Below are positions 8,283 to 17,968 of a DNA stretch of 57,054 nt, in pieces; the first letter of the stretch is position 1, and each line of letters starts with the position of its first letter. Made by a program: the position numbers and the translations under genes. Location of the stretch: NCBI GenBank assembly GCA_023386045.1, contig JAEWKK010000025.1, positions 1 to 57,054 on the forward strand, read 5' to 3'. The stretch is from Bacteroidota bacterium. GTDB lineage: Bacteria > Bacteroidota > Bacteroidia > Chitinophagales > Chitinophagaceae. The notes beneath the pieces are model-generated. The model searched no databases. It saw nothing but the letters and a program-made list of their open reading frames with translations, and had not been told where the DNA came from.

Positions 8283-9760
8283 TTAAAAGCGATCGCCCTG
8301 CCCAGTTGCTGCATGATGGTTTCAGTGCCGGGTGCGATCAGTTGATTGATCAGGAAGGGCGCAATACCAATGATAACAATGCCGGCGATTAGTAATCCTG
8401 CTGCCAGCTTTTCATTCCAGGTAGCATCGCCTATAGTTGCATAAGCGCTGCTCATGGGGCCCATCACTGTTTTCCCGGTTGCTCTTAATATATAAACTGC
8501 AGTTACAACAATGGAAGCACAGGCGAGAATAGTTGCCAGCCTGTACCAGCCATCTGCATTTTGCCAGGAACCCATGAAGATGGTCATCTCTGCAACAAAG
8601 CCGCTAAGGCCAGGCAGTCCCAGGGAACAAAGACCTGCAATCACAAAAACAGTTGAAATAAAAGGTGTCACTTTCAATAATCCTCCCAGCTGTGCCACCA
8701 TGCGTGTATGTGTTCTGCTATAGATCATACCGATAGCGGCGAAGAAAAGGGCCGTCATCAATCCATGCGAAACCATTTGAAGAACAGCTCCATTAATTGC
8801 GGTTTGTGTTAGCATGCCAATACCCAGCAATACAAAACCACAGTGACTTACGGAGGAATAAGCGTTGATGTATTTGAGATCCTTCTGCATCATGGTGGCA
8901 AAGGCGCCATAAATGATTGCAATGGTTGCCAGTACAATGATGATCCATGAATAAGCATGTGCTGCATCAGGCATGAGAAATGTAGCTACGCGAAGACAGC
9001 CATATCCACCCAGCTTCATAGAAATTCCTGCAAGGAACATGGAAGCTGCAGTGGGAGCAGAGGCGTGTCCGTCGGGAACCCAGGTATGAAAAGGAAAGAT
9101 GGCAGTAAAAATTCCAAAGCCGATAAAAGCAAAAGGAAAAAAGAATTTCTGTACAGTAATAGGCATGGGCGTTTTTACAATTTCCATGATATCAAAACTG
9201 CCGGTATTGAAATAAATACCTGCTAGTCCTACAAAAACCAGTGCGGATCCGGCCATAAGCATCAACGCCAGTTTCATAGCGCTGTACTCTTTTTTGCCGC
9301 TGCCCCAGATGCCGATCAATAAGAATTTAGGGATCACTGCTACTTCAAGGAAAAAGAATAAAGTGAAGAGGTCCAGCGAGATGAAAAATCCATAAGCGCC
9401 TACACTTAATAATAATAACAGGAAGAAATATTCCCTGTTCATCATTTCCTGTTTCCATGATACCAGTACGCCAGCCAAAACCACAAATGCGGTCAGGAGA
9501 ATCATGGCGATGGAAATTCCATCAACACCTACATGGTAGTTGATGCCCATGGTCTTGAACCAGGTATAGCTGTATTCAAACATCATGGGAGATGAGGAGC
9601 CAGGCTGCAGCTGCCAGTATTCAAATAAAAGATATAGTGCCAGGCCAAATTGCACTGCCGCTCCGGCAAGCGAAAGGTTTCTTACCTGCTTTAATCCCCT
9701 GCAAAAAAGGATGCCTATAGCAGTAAGTAGCGGTATTATGATCAATAATGTAAGGTTCAT
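8279..9760 (-). CDS. nuoM: NADH-quinone oxidoreductase subunit M (complex I)
   Basis: Membrane protein of 493 aa, antiporter-like proton-pumping subunit. The key-charge region FFFLEVAVIPKFLLIG (catalytic Glu of the pumping channel) and the block FPFHTWVPDGHASAPTAASM are clear. Length is normal. It starts 6 bases after the nuoL stop and overlaps nuoN by 4 bases. Confidence 0.97.
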   Translation of the reverse strand: MNLTLLIIIPLLTAIGILFCRGLKQVRNLSLAGAAVQFGLALYLLFEYWQLQPGSSSPMMFEYSYTWFKTMGINYHVGVDGISIAMILLTAFVVLAGVLVSWKQEMMNREYFFLLLLLSVGAYGFFISLDLFTLFFFLEVAVIPKFLLIGIWGSGKKEYSAMKLALMLMAGSALVFVGLAGIYFNTGSFDIMEIVKTPMPITVQKFFFPFAFIGFGIFTAIFPFHTWVPDGHASAPTAASMFLAGISMKLGGYGCLRVATFLMPDAAHAYSWIIIVLATIAIIYGAFATMMQKDLKYINAYSSVSHCGFVLLGIGMLTQTAINGAVLQMVSHGLMTALFFAAIGMIYSRTHTRMVAQLGGLLKVTPFISTVFVIAGLCSLGLPGLSGFVAEMTIFMGSWQNADGWYRLATILACASIVVTAVYILRATGKTVMGPMSSAYATIGDATWNEKLAAGLLIAGIVIIGIAPFLINQLIAPGTETIMQQLGRAIAFK

Positions 9761-9766
9761 AATTTT

Positions 9767-11695
9767 TTATTTCCACAGGTAAATAAAAATGATCGCAAGG
9801 CCAGCAATTCCTGCAAAAAAATACAGCGCGTAATTCTGTACTTTGCCGGATTGAACACCTTTTATCAATTGAGAGGTTGATGCCGTTACAAAAGCTAGTC
9901 CGTTCATCATGCCATCGATGATATTCCTGTCGATCCATGCTGCAGGACGGCCAACCAGGTTGAACATGACCTTTTTCGTAAAGAACAGGTAGACTTCATC
10001 CATGTAAAATTTCCTTGTAGCAGCCTGGTAAAATCCTCCCAGCGATGCAGCCAGTCTTGCTGGTTTTGCATTTTCTTTTTTATATAACCATGCAGCAACC
10101 AAAATTGCAAGAATGGCCAGAGTAACAGGAGCAATGGAGAACATAAGGTCCATATGTGGTGTTAATGGTCTTCCATCAGCAGTAATATATTGTCCGAAGG
10201 GAACAAAGCCTGCCAGCAACGCACAAACAGAAAGAACTACCAGTGGTACTTTCATGGAAAGACTTCCTTCACCATGACCAGCAAGAACATGGGTTTCTTT
10301 TTTCCAGAATATGGAAAAATAAAGCCTGAACATATAAAATGCAGTGAGCATGGCAGTGAATAAAGCAATGCCAAACACAAGTTTATTGGAATGATAGGCT
10401 GCTACAAGAATTTCTTCCTTACTGAAAAATCCAGAGAAAGGAGGAATGCCGGCTATGGCAAGACAGGCTATTAAAAATGAGAGATGCGTGAGGGGCATGA
10501 TCTTTCTTAATCCACCCATGTCTTTCATATCATTGCTATGCACCAGGTGGATCACAGCACCTGCTCCAAGGAATAATAGGGATTTAAAGAAAGCGTGGGT
10601 AAACAGATGGAACATGGAAGCAGTGAATCCAAGTGTCTGCTCTCCACCATTCCGTGCTACTCCAAGCGAAAACATCATAAAGCCAATTTGCGACATGGTG
10701 GAGTAGGCGAGCACTCTTTTAATATCTGTTTGCGTACATGCAATTACAGCAGCTATGAGTGCGGAAGAAACCCCCACCCATGTTACAATATCCATAGCAC
10801 TGGCGTCGATTGAAAATACAGGGAACAGTCTTGCTACCAGGTAAACACCTGCAACCACCATGGTTGCCGCATGGATCAGTGCAGAAACAGGAGTAGGACC
10901 TTCCATAGCATCCGGAAGCCAGATGTGCAGAGGGAACATGGCTGATTTACCTGCGCCACCAATAAATACCAGTGTGAGTGCCCATGTCAGGGCAGATACA
11001 CCCAGGAAAGAAGCTGAAGTGATCTGGATATATTGTGAGGTCTGTGGATCAGTAAGTCTTTGAATGAGTACACCAAAATCAAGTGTTCCTGAATAAAATC
11101 CCAACACCAGGATGCCAATTAAAAAACCAAGATCCGCAAAGCGTGTTACGATGAATGCTTTTTTAGATGCCGCTACGGCTGAAGGCCTGTCATAATAAAA
11201 TCCGATCAGCAGGTAGGAGGAAACTCCCACCAGTTCCCAGAAGATATAGATCTGGAAAATATTGGAGGAAAGCACCAGTCCCAACATGGAAAATGTAAAC
11301 AAAGAAAGAAAGGCGTAATAAGTAGCGAATCTTTTCTCTCCTTTCATATAACCCAGGCTGAAAACATGCACCATCAGTGAAATAAAAGTCACCACAACAA
11401 TCATCAGTACCGAAATGGGATCTAGTATCAAACCCATGTCAATGGATACACCTGGTGAAAATTGCAGCCAGGTATGATCCAGCAGGATGATCTTTTGATA
11501 GACGCCATCAACTTTACCATCAACAAAAAAATACTGGAAGGCAATTAGAAGTGATAATAAAGTGGAAACAAACAAAACTCCGGTTCCTATCAATCCTGCA
11601 GACCGGTGGAAATATTTATTACCAAATAATCCCAGTACAACAAATGCCAGCAGTGGGAGCAGTGGTACGAGGAAGATGTATTGGACGTAATTCAT
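9767..11695 (-). CDS. nuoL: NADH-quinone oxidoreductase subunit L (complex I)
   Basis: Antiporter-like subunit of 642 aa carrying the long C-terminal lateral helix that clamps the membrane arm. Motifs seen include IYIFWELVGVSSYLLIGFYY and MFPLHIWLPDAMEGPTPVSALIHAATMV. Length is in the family range, so the distal pumping module is complete. It follows nuoK after 32 bases. Confidence 0.97.
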   Translation of the reverse strand: MNYVQYIFLVPLLPLLAFVVLGLFGNKYFHRSAGLIGTGVLFVSTLLSLLIAFQYFFVDGKVDGVYQKIILLDHTWLQFSPGVSIDMGLILDPISVLMIVVVTFISLMVHVFSLGYMKGEKRFATYYAFLSLFTFSMLGLVLSSNIFQIYIFWELVGVSSYLLIGFYYDRPSAVAASKKAFIVTRFADLGFLIGILVLGFYSGTLDFGVLIQRLTDPQTSQYIQITSASFLGVSALTWALTLVFIGGAGKSAMFPLHIWLPDAMEGPTPVSALIHAATMVVAGVYLVARLFPVFSIDASAMDIVTWVGVSSALIAAVIACTQTDIKRVLAYSTMSQIGFMMFSLGVARNGGEQTLGFTASMFHLFTHAFFKSLLFLGAGAVIHLVHSNDMKDMGGLRKIMPLTHLSFLIACLAIAGIPPFSGFFSKEEILVAAYHSNKLVFGIALFTAMLTAFYMFRLYFSIFWKKETHVLAGHGEGSLSMKVPLVVLSVCALLAGFVPFGQYITADGRPLTPHMDLMFSIAPVTLAILAILVAAWLYKKENAKPARLAASLGGFYQAATRKFYMDEVYLFFTKKVMFNLVGRPAAWIDRNIIDGMMNGLAFVTASTSQLIKGVQSGKVQNYALYFFAGIAGLAIIFIYLWK

Positions 11696-11727
11696 AAAAA
11701 ATACATTCAGTTATGATTCATTGTGCA

Positions 11728-12042
11728 CTACCATTTCAATTCCGCGGCGTCTTCCACATCTATGGATTTATGACTGCGGTATAAATTGATGATGATAGCT
11801 ATTGCAACCGCGGCTTCTGCAGCGGCAATGGTAATGATGAAGATGGTAAAGAAAATCCCATCCATTTTATCAGGATACAGGTACTTGTTGAAGGCAACAA
11901 AATTGATGTTGATGCTGTTCAATATTAGTTCTATGGACATCAGCATGGTGATCATATTGCGCCTGGTAAAAAGACCGTACATGCCTATGAAAAACAATGC
12001 TGTGCTGACAAATAGTATATGCGTTAATGGAACTTCACTCAT
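11728..12042 (-). CDS. nuoK: NADH-quinone oxidoreductase subunit K (complex I)
   Basis: Small membrane subunit of 104 aa with three helices. The two buried glutamates of the E-channel are present, in MSIELILNSININ and in TIAAAEAAVAIAI. The start overlaps the end of nuoJ by 8 bases, indicating coupled translation. Confidence 0.96.
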   Translation of the reverse strand: MSEVPLTHILFVSTALFFIGMYGLFTRRNMITMLMSIELILNSININFVAFNKYLYPDKMDGIFFTIFIITIAAAEAAVAIAIIINLYRSHKSIDVEDAAELKW

Positions 12043-12664
12043 GGATTACCTCCTCCACCTTTAATGTTTCATTGATCTTGGGGATGATGGCAATGGATGG
12101 ACCTGTGATCAATGGTTCGTTAGATTTGCTAATGGTTTTTGCTTCTTCTGCTTTCTGTTCGGGTGTTTTTATGGCTATTACGATACAGCCGATCATGGCG
12201 GCAAGTAATAACATACTCACTACTTCAAAAGGAAGGATAAAACCATATTCTGATGTATTGAGCATCTGCATGCCGATCTCGCTCACTGATACATGGAATG
12301 CTTTAGTGCTATTGGCAGGAAATCCATACTGGCTGATCAGGTTATAACTGAATGCAAAACCAAAGAGAGCTGCTAGCGTGGAAAAGAGGACTTTCTTTGC
12401 TGTAGGCCTGGGCATTTCTTTTCCTGATTCCTGGGTAAGAAAAATGGAAAAGATGATCAGTACCACAATACCTCCCACATAAACCACGATCTGCACAGCC
12501 GCAATAAATTCTACCTGCATCCAGAAATAGAGAGCTGCAATTCCCACCAGGGAAAACAACAGCCAGATGGCAGAGCGGAAGATCTTCCTGGATGTAACTG
12601 CCAGCAATCCTGCTCCCAGGATGAAAGCAGCAATCGCGTAAAAAATCAAAGCAGAAGCATTCAT
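12035..12664 (-). CDS. nuoJ: NADH-quinone oxidoreductase subunit J (complex I)
   Basis: Membrane subunit of 209 aa with five helices, part of the E-channel next to NuoH and NuoK. The conserved region QIVVYVGGIVVLIIFSIFL, with the TM3 pi-bulge segment, is present. The C-terminal tail after the last helix (about residues 165-209) is hydrophilic. It starts 41 bases after the nuoI stop. Confidence 0.95.
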   Translation of the reverse strand: MNASALIFYAIAAFILGAGLLAVTSRKIFRSAIWLLFSLVGIAALYFWMQVEFIAAVQIVVYVGGIVVLIIFSIFLTQESGKEMPRPTAKKVLFSTLAALFGFAFSYNLISQYGFPANSTKAFHVSVSEIGMQMLNTSEYGFILPFEVVSMLLLAAMIGCIVIAIKTPEQKAEEAKTISKSNEPLITGPSIAIIPKINETLKVEEVIHE

Positions 12665-12705
12665 GAATTCTATTTTAAACAGTCTTTAATATTTCTTACA
12701 ACTAC

Positions 12706-13182
12706 CTATTCAACGCCTTCGCGAACTTTTGATCCGGGTTGATTCAATTTTTTGAGGAGCATACTCCTGTCATATACACTGTGTTCAAACTGCTGTCCCA
12801 TTTTGATGGCATCAGTAGGACAGGCCTCCACACAAAGACCACACATGGTGCAAAGCTCCAGGTGATAAACAAAAGTGTCCAGCGCCTTTTTCTTTTTTCC
12901 TTCAGGACTGATATCAAATTTGGTTACGATCTTGATGGTAGCATTGGGACAGGCCAGTTCACAGGCAGTACAGCCCGTACATGCATGTTCATTGTTCTCA
13001 TCATGGGGCATGATTACTTCACCACGAAAGCGGTCAGCCATCTTTAGTTCGTCACGATTATCAGGATATTGTTCGGTAATGATCTCTCTGGGTCTTACAA
13101 AATAATAACCCGTACGCCTCATGCCCACCAGCAATGATTTGGTGGCTTTATATATGTCCGAGATGTATTCTTTTATAAACAT
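12706..13182 (-). CDS. nuoI: NADH-quinone oxidoreductase subunit I (complex I, 2[4Fe-4S])
   Basis: Iron-sulfur subunit of 158 aa holding clusters N6a and N6b. Two CxxCxxCxxxCP motifs are intact, in CTGCTACELACPNA and CTMCGLCVEACPTDA. The frame is open further upstream to 13311, but that part overlaps the end of nuoH and does not look like the family, which begins near MFIKEYISDIYK. The start at 13182 is therefore used. With NuoEFG missing, this subunit with NuoB would be the likely entry point for electrons from ferredoxin; that is inference. Confidence 0.95.
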   Translation of the reverse strand: MFIKEYISDIYKATKSLLVGMRRTGYYFVRPREIITEQYPDNRDELKMADRFRGEVIMPHDENNEHACTGCTACELACPNATIKIVTKFDISPEGKKKKALDTFVYHLELCTMCGLCVEACPTDAIKMGQQFEHSVYDRSMLLKKLNQPGSKVREGVE

Positions 13183-13232
13183 TGTTCGTTTATTTCTTTT
13201 TGATGAAACAACATTTGCTGTTTCTGCCTCCG

Positions 13233-14309
13233 TTAAAAATGCCATCCCAGAATGGCGACCACTGTTACCAGCAGCAGGTTGAAAAGACTGATCGGTAACA
13301 AATATTTCCATTCAAGGTTCAGCAATTGGTCTACGCGTAATCTTGGAAAGGTCCACCTGAACCACATGATCAGGAAGATCAGGAAGAAAGTTTTCCCGAA
13401 GAACCAGACCGATGATGGAATATAATCCATCAGGTGATTGAAGCCTTCCCAGCTACCGATGTGCAATGGCATCCATCCACCCAGGAAAAGTGTGGCGCCA
13501 ATAGCACATACAATAAAGATGTTGATGTATTCTGCCAGAAAGAACAGGGCGAATTTCATCCCTGAATATTCTGTATGAAAACCTGCCGTCAGTTCTGATT
13601 CTGCCTCTGCCAGGTCAAAAGGTGCGCGGTTGGTTTCTGCAGTTACTGCAATCAGGAAGATGACAAAAGCAATGATGGCAGGAATATGTCCCTTGAATAA
13701 CCACCATCCGTCTCTTTGTGATTCAATGATCTCTGTGATCTGCAAACTGCCGCTCAGGACTACAATTGAAAGAATAGCCAGTCCCGCAGACAATTCATAG
13801 CTTACGATCTGCGCGCCACTACGCATGGCTCCCAGCAATGAATATTTATTATTGCTGGCCCATCCTGCCATCAAAATGCCAATAACAGAAAGAGAAGATA
13901 CTGCTGAAATATATAAGACACCAATGTTAATGTCCCAGATCTGGAAGCCATCAGCAAATGCAATGGGTGCCAGCAACAGCATGGCTACGATCATCACAAC
14001 AAAGGGTGCCAGGTTGAAAAGAAATTTATCTGCTCCATCAGGAGTGAGGCCTTCTTTCAGAATTAGTTTCAATGTATCTGCAGAAGTTTGAAAGATGCCC
14101 ATAGGTCCAACACGGTTAGGACCAAGGCGGATCTGCATATGTGCGGCTACTTTTCTTTCCATCCATACCAGCATCAATCCTAATACCGCAAATAAACCAA
14201 TCGCCAGCAGGATGATAATCAGGCTCTGGAAGATCAATACCCAGGTAGGATTGAAGTTGGTATTCAGCCAGGTATTGATGTTGCTCGTGATATTTTGTAG
14301 ACTAAACAT
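13233..14309 (-). CDS. nuoH: NADH-quinone oxidoreductase subunit H (complex I)
   Basis: Membrane subunit of 358 aa that anchors the hydrophilic arm and forms much of the quinone chamber. The typical blocks MQIRLGPNRVGPMGIFQ and ETNRAPFDLAEAESELTAGFHTEYSGM are present. It begins only 45 bases after the nuoD stop. In 14-subunit operons nuoE, nuoF and nuoG occupy this spot; here there is no room for them and no remnant in any frame. Confidence 0.97.
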   Translation of the reverse strand: MFSLQNITSNINTWLNTNFNPTWVLIFQSLIIILLAIGLFAVLGLMLVWMERKVAAHMQIRLGPNRVGPMGIFQTSADTLKLILKEGLTPDGADKFLFNLAPFVVMIVAMLLLAPIAFADGFQIWDINIGVLYISAVSSLSVIGILMAGWASNNKYSLLGAMRSGAQIVSYELSAGLAILSIVVLSGSLQITEIIESQRDGWWLFKGHIPAIIAFVIFLIAVTAETNRAPFDLAEAESELTAGFHTEYSGMKFALFFLAEYINIFIVCAIGATLFLGGWMPLHIGSWEGFNHLMDYIPSSVWFFGKTFFLIFLIMWFRWTFPRLRVDQLLNLEWKYLLPISLFNLLLVTVVAILGWHF

Positions 14310-14354
14310 TCGATTCTGTTGTTGTGTTATTTAAGCATCTTTCCACAAAACTTT

Positions 14355-15500
14355 TTATCTGTCGATATCAGGTATCACCAGGTCAAGAGTTCCCATGGTT
14401 GCCATCAGGTCTCCGATCTTGCTGCCCCTGGCCATATGGTCAAGCGCTGAAAGGTTGGAAAAGCCAGGTGAGCGGAACTTGATCCTGTAAGGTGTGGTGC
14501 CTCCTTCGCTAACGATGTAAACACCCAGTTCACCTCTTGCTGTTTCCACTCTTGTATAAAACTCACCCTTGGGTAATTTCAATACGGCTTTTGTTTTGGC
14601 CTGGAAATCTCCTTCGGGAATATTATCTATCAGCTGTTCAAGGATCCTAATACTTTGTTTCATTTCCTTCACCCTCACCAGGTAGCGTGCAAATGAATCA
14701 CATCCTGTCTCCAGCACTTCATCAAACTGCACCTGGTTGTAAACTTCATAGGGATATAATTTCCTGATATCACAGTGTACTCCGCTACCCCTGGCCACAG
14801 GGCCTGAACATCCAAATGAAATGGCATCTTCTTTTGATAAATAACCTACACCTTTCATCCTGTTCTGGAAAATGATATTGCCGGTTACCAGCTCATCGTA
14901 TTCGTCAATCTTGTCTTTGAATAATTGTATGAAGCTTTTTACTTTTTTCTGGAAGTCGGGATGCAGATCAGCCATCACTCCACCGGGCACCATGTAATTC
15001 ATGGTTAATCTTGCACCACAGGTTTCTTCCATGATCTCGTTGATGGTTTCTCTTTCGCGGAAAGCATAAAAGAAAGGAGTAAAGGCCCCAAGATCCATGG
15101 CCATCGCACCCCACCATAATTCGTGTGATGCAATGCGTGTGAGTTCATCCATGATCACGCGGATGTATTGCGCTCTTGGAGGTACTTCCAACTGCAATCC
15201 TTTTTCCACTGTCATGGCACAGGCGTGGTTGTTAATGTGCGCCGACAGATAATCCATGCGACTGGTTACATAAATGAATTGCCTGTACGTAAGGCTTTCA
15301 CACATTTTTTCAATGGAGCGATGGATGTAACCAAGGTGAGGTTCAATTTTTTTGATGGTCTCTCCATTGAGAGTGATCACCAGGTGAAGCACGCCATGGG
15401 TGGCAGGATGCTGGGGGCCTACATTGATCACCAGTTCACCTTCTGAACCATCGTTCAGAGCTTCCATGCTGCCTTTTATTACTTCAGTTTGCGTGTACAT
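14355..15500 (-). CDS. nuoD: NADH-quinone oxidoreductase subunit D (complex I)
   Basis: 49-kDa type quinone-binding subunit of 381 aa, related to NiFe-hydrogenase large subunits. The quinone-site His and neighbours are seen in VGPQHPATHGVLH, with the C-terminal DLVIPDIDR signature. The [NiFe] cysteines are absent, as expected for NuoD. nuoC and nuoD are separate genes, not fused. It lies 16 bases after nuoC. Confidence 0.97.
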   Translation of the reverse strand: MYTQTEVIKGSMEALNDGSEGELVINVGPQHPATHGVLHLVITLNGETIKKIEPHLGYIHRSIEKMCESLTYRQFIYVTSRMDYLSAHINNHACAMTVEKGLQLEVPPRAQYIRVIMDELTRIASHELWWGAMAMDLGAFTPFFYAFRERETINEIMEETCGARLTMNYMVPGGVMADLHPDFQKKVKSFIQLFKDKIDEYDELVTGNIIFQNRMKGVGYLSKEDAISFGCSGPVARGSGVHCDIRKLYPYEVYNQVQFDEVLETGCDSFARYLVRVKEMKQSIRILEQLIDNIPEGDFQAKTKAVLKLPKGEFYTRVETARGELGVYIVSEGGTTPYRIKFRSPGFSNLSALDHMARGSKIGDLMATMGTLDLVIPDIDR

Positions 15501-15516
15501 TCAGAATGTTTTTGCT

Positions 15517-15969
15517 TTACAACTTGATCATGTTCACCGGGTCTTCAAAATCCTTGCGTAAGGGATAGCCTTCAAAATCATCAGTAAGAATCAGCCTGCG
15601 CAGATCTGGATGGTGTGTGAAATGAACACCAAAAAGTTCAAAGGCTTCTCTTTCATGAAATTCGGCCGTCCGCCATATGTCTGAAACAGTTTCTATCAGT
15701 GGATTGTTCCTGTCAACTTTGGCTTTCACCACAATGGTATGCCTGTGGTCTGTTGATGTAAGATGATAGACCATGGTGAGATGAGTTTTCCAGTCCACAC
15801 AGGTTACACAAAAAAGATAGTCGAAGTTGAAAGGTGTATTCCTTAAAAGCCTGGCCAGTCGTTTCCACTCACCGGCTTCAATATTGATCTGGAGCCATTG
15901 TGCTGTTTCATCAAAAACTGCTGATGGCTGTATACTGCTGATAAATTCTTTGATCTCCTCGTTTGTCAT
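15517..15969 (-). CDS. nuoC: NADH-quinone oxidoreductase subunit C (complex I)
   Basis: 30-kDa type subunit of 150 aa of the connecting module. The signature block EREAFELFGVHFTHHPDLRR with the following TDDFEGYPLRKDF is clear. Its ATG overlaps the nuoB stop by 4 bases. Confidence 0.96.
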   Translation of the reverse strand: MTNEEIKEFISSIQPSAVFDETAQWLQINIEAGEWKRLARLLRNTPFNFDYLFCVTCVDWKTHLTMVYHLTSTDHRHTIVVKAKVDRNNPLIETVSDIWRTAEFHEREAFELFGVHFTHHPDLRRLILTDDFEGYPLRKDFEDPVNMIKL

Positions 15970-16517
15970 GGTTGTATTTTTTCAGACCTGATCTGCTCAC
16001 GGGTAAGACCGCTTTTTATTTTTTCCTGAAGGGTTATCAATGCATGGAGAAGGGCTTCTGGTCTTGGCGGGCAACCGGGAATGTAAACATCCACAGGAAT
16101 GACATGGTCTGCACCTTTCACAACAGAATAGGTATTGTAAAAGAATGGACCACCACTGATGGCACAGGCACCCATGGCAACTACATATTTGGGATCAGCC
16201 ATCTGGTCATACAATCTTTTCAGTACAGGTGCCATCTTGTTCACGATGGTACCTGCAATGATGATCACATCGGCTTGCCTGGGTGTGGCTCTTGCTACTT
16301 CAAAACCAAATCTTGAAAAATCGTATTTGGAAGAAGCAACACTCATCATTTCAATACCACAACAACTGGTAGCAAAAGTGAGTGGCCACAAAGAGTTGGA
16401 ACGCGCCCAGTTCATCACATCCTGGATGGTGGAAGCAATGATGCCACCGCCCGGAACAGGAATGATCTTACCCGGAAAGTCCTTGTGCGTCTCTCTGATC
16501 TGTTCTCTTACATCCAT
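15966..16517 (-). CDS. nuoB: NADH-quinone oxidoreductase subunit B (complex I, cluster N2)
   Basis: Subunit of 183 aa carrying the terminal [4Fe-4S] cluster N2, which reduces quinone. The ligands are visible: the adjacent Cys pair in TSCCGIEMM, a Cys in AMGACAISGG, and the last in IPGCPPRPEAL. It overlaps the end of nuoA by 10 bases and nuoC by 4. Confidence 0.97.
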   Translation of the reverse strand: MDVREQIRETHKDFPGKIIPVPGGGIIASTIQDVMNWARSNSLWPLTFATSCCGIEMMSVASSKYDFSRFGFEVARATPRQADVIIIAGTIVNKMAPVLKRLYDQMADPKYVVAMGACAISGGPFFYNTYSVVKGADHVIPVDVYIPGCPPRPEALLHALITLQEKIKSGLTREQIRSEKIQP

Positions 16518-16858
16518 TTCAGCGCTCCTTTTTTATGAGCATATAAAAAGCCCATGAATAAAACGAAAATGAAAATGACAATTTCTACCAGTGCCACCAG
16601 GCCGATCTTTTTTACAACAACAGCCCATGGAAATAAAAAGATAAGTTCAACGTCAAAAATCAGGAAGAGCAGGGCAAACAGGTAATAACCTACGTTGAAC
16701 TGGTGCCAGGGAGAGGTTTTAGTGGGAATACCGCACTCGTAAGGTTCACCTTTCTGTGCATTTTTACTACCCTTGTTGAATAACTTTCCCGCCATAATGC
16801 CGCCGGCAGAAAAAAGAAGAGCAGCCAACGTTAAAACGATCAGTGATATAGGTCCCAT
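16508..16858 (-). CDS. nuoA: NADH-quinone oxidoreductase subunit A (complex I)
   Basis: Small membrane subunit of 116 aa with three helices. The quinone-channel loop motif YECGIPT (residues 40-46) and the charged helix LIFDVELIFLFPW are present. It is the first nuo gene and begins only 72 bases after the korB stop on the same strand, with no terminator between. Complex I therefore appears to be read through from the ferredoxin-korA-korB genes. Confidence 0.96.
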   Translation of the reverse strand: MGPISLIVLTLAALLFSAGGIMAGKLFNKGSKNAQKGEPYECGIPTKTSPWHQFNVGYYLFALLFLIFDVELIFLFPWAVVVKKIGLVALVEIVIFIFVLFMGFLYAHKKGALKWM

Positions 16859-16930
16859 AGCTGGACTTTTTTTGTTTGAAGGATCTGGATTAGAAATTTA
16901 CGACATCAATATCTCTTTTTAAAGGAATGC

Positions 16931-17968
16931 CTATAAAATATTCCACGTTTTATCCCCCGAAAGAATTTTATTGAGCGGTGTTTTGCCCTTCCTTTCCCGC
17001 ATGGCGTCGATCTGCTCCTGCATCATTTCTTCATATACCGGTCTTTCATCTGCATAGATTACACCAAATGGTCTTGGAAAATGCTGGCCGTTAAACTGTG
17101 TATCAAAAAACCTGGCGAGAAGATTGGCCTTGGTCTTGTCTTTTTCATCGTGAACCCAAAGGTCATTCACACATTCTTCATTTACATCAACGATCACAGG
17201 ATTGAGTCCATCCAGATGAATGCCTTTTTCATTATTCTGTCCAAAGATCAGGGGCTTGCCATGCTCCAGGAAAATTGCTTCTTCTTTTTTGGTTTCCTTA
17301 TCCGAGAAAGCAAAAAAAGCTCCGTCATTGAATACAGGACAATTCTGGTACACTTCCACAAAGGAGGTTCCGATATGCTGGTAGGCTCTTCTCAAAACTG
17401 CCTGCATATGTTTGGGATCACGATCCTGAGTCCGGGCAACAAACGAAGCCTTTGCTCCCAGTGCCAGCTCGGTAGGATTGAAGGGTTCTTCAATGGAACC
17501 ATAAGGTGAAGTCTTTGTCACCTTGCCCTTTTCTGATGTGGGAGAATATTGTCCTTTGGTGAGACTATAGATCTGGTTATTAAAAAGCAGGTAATTCACA
17601 TCAAAGTTCTTGCGCATCAGGTGAATGAAATGATTGCCACCAATTGAAAGCGCATCACCATCTCCCGAAACGATCCAGACACTCAGTTCCGGATTGGCTG
17701 CTTTTACACCAGAAGCAATGGCAGCGGCACGACCGTGAATGGAATGCATGCCGTAGGTATCCATATAATAGGTGAACCTCGAGGAACAACCGATGCCGGA
17801 AATAAAAACAAAATCTTCTTTGTCCACACCCAGGTCCGGGAAAACGGTTTGTACCTGTTTCAATATGGAGTAATCACCGCAACCAGGACACCATTTCACA
17901 TCCATGTCGGAGGCAAAGTCCTTTGAGCTGAGTTGTATTTTTTCAGTTGTAATCGTTTCCATGTTCAT
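16931..17968 (-). CDS. korB: 2-oxoglutarate:ferredoxin oxidoreductase, beta subunit
   Basis: Thiamine-diphosphate subunit of 345 aa of a KorAB-type 2-oxoacid:ferredoxin oxidoreductase, which oxidatively decarboxylates 2-oxoglutarate to succinyl-CoA and reduces ferredoxin. Cluster cysteines begin at WCPGCGDYS with another in GIGCSS. The thiamine diphosphate/Mg motif is GDGDALSIGGNHFIH, followed by NNQIYSLTKGQYSPTS. The start codon shares one base with the korA stop (TGATG at 17966-17970). A second ATG two codons on is equally usable. Substrate is inferred from the KorA-type two-subunit layout; other 2-oxoacids are possible. Confidence 0.92.
   Translation of the reverse strand: MNMETITTEKIQLSSKDFASDMDVKWCPGCGDYSILKQVQTVFPDLGVDKEDFVFISGIGCSSRFTYYMDTYGMHSIHGRAAAIASGVKAANPELSVWIVSGDGDALSIGGNHFIHLMRKNFDVNYLLFNNQIYSLTKGQYSPTSEKGKVTKTSPYGSIEEPFNPTELALGAKASFVARTQDRDPKHMQAVLRRAYQHIGTSFVEVYQNCPVFNDGAFFAFSDKETKKEEAIFLEHGKPLIFGQNNEKGIHLDGLNPVIVDVNEECVNDLWVHDEKDKTKANLLARFFDTQFNGQHFPRPFGVIYADERPVYEEMMQEQIDAMRERKGKTPLNKILSGDKTWNIL

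Noticed and set aside
13183..13311. Longer N-terminus of NuoI.
   Set aside because: It overlaps nuoH and is unlike the family; the start at 13182 fits.
14310..14354. Remnants of nuoE, nuoF or nuoG between nuoD and nuoH.
   Set aside because: Only 45 bases are present and nothing resembling those subunits was found anywhere in the window.
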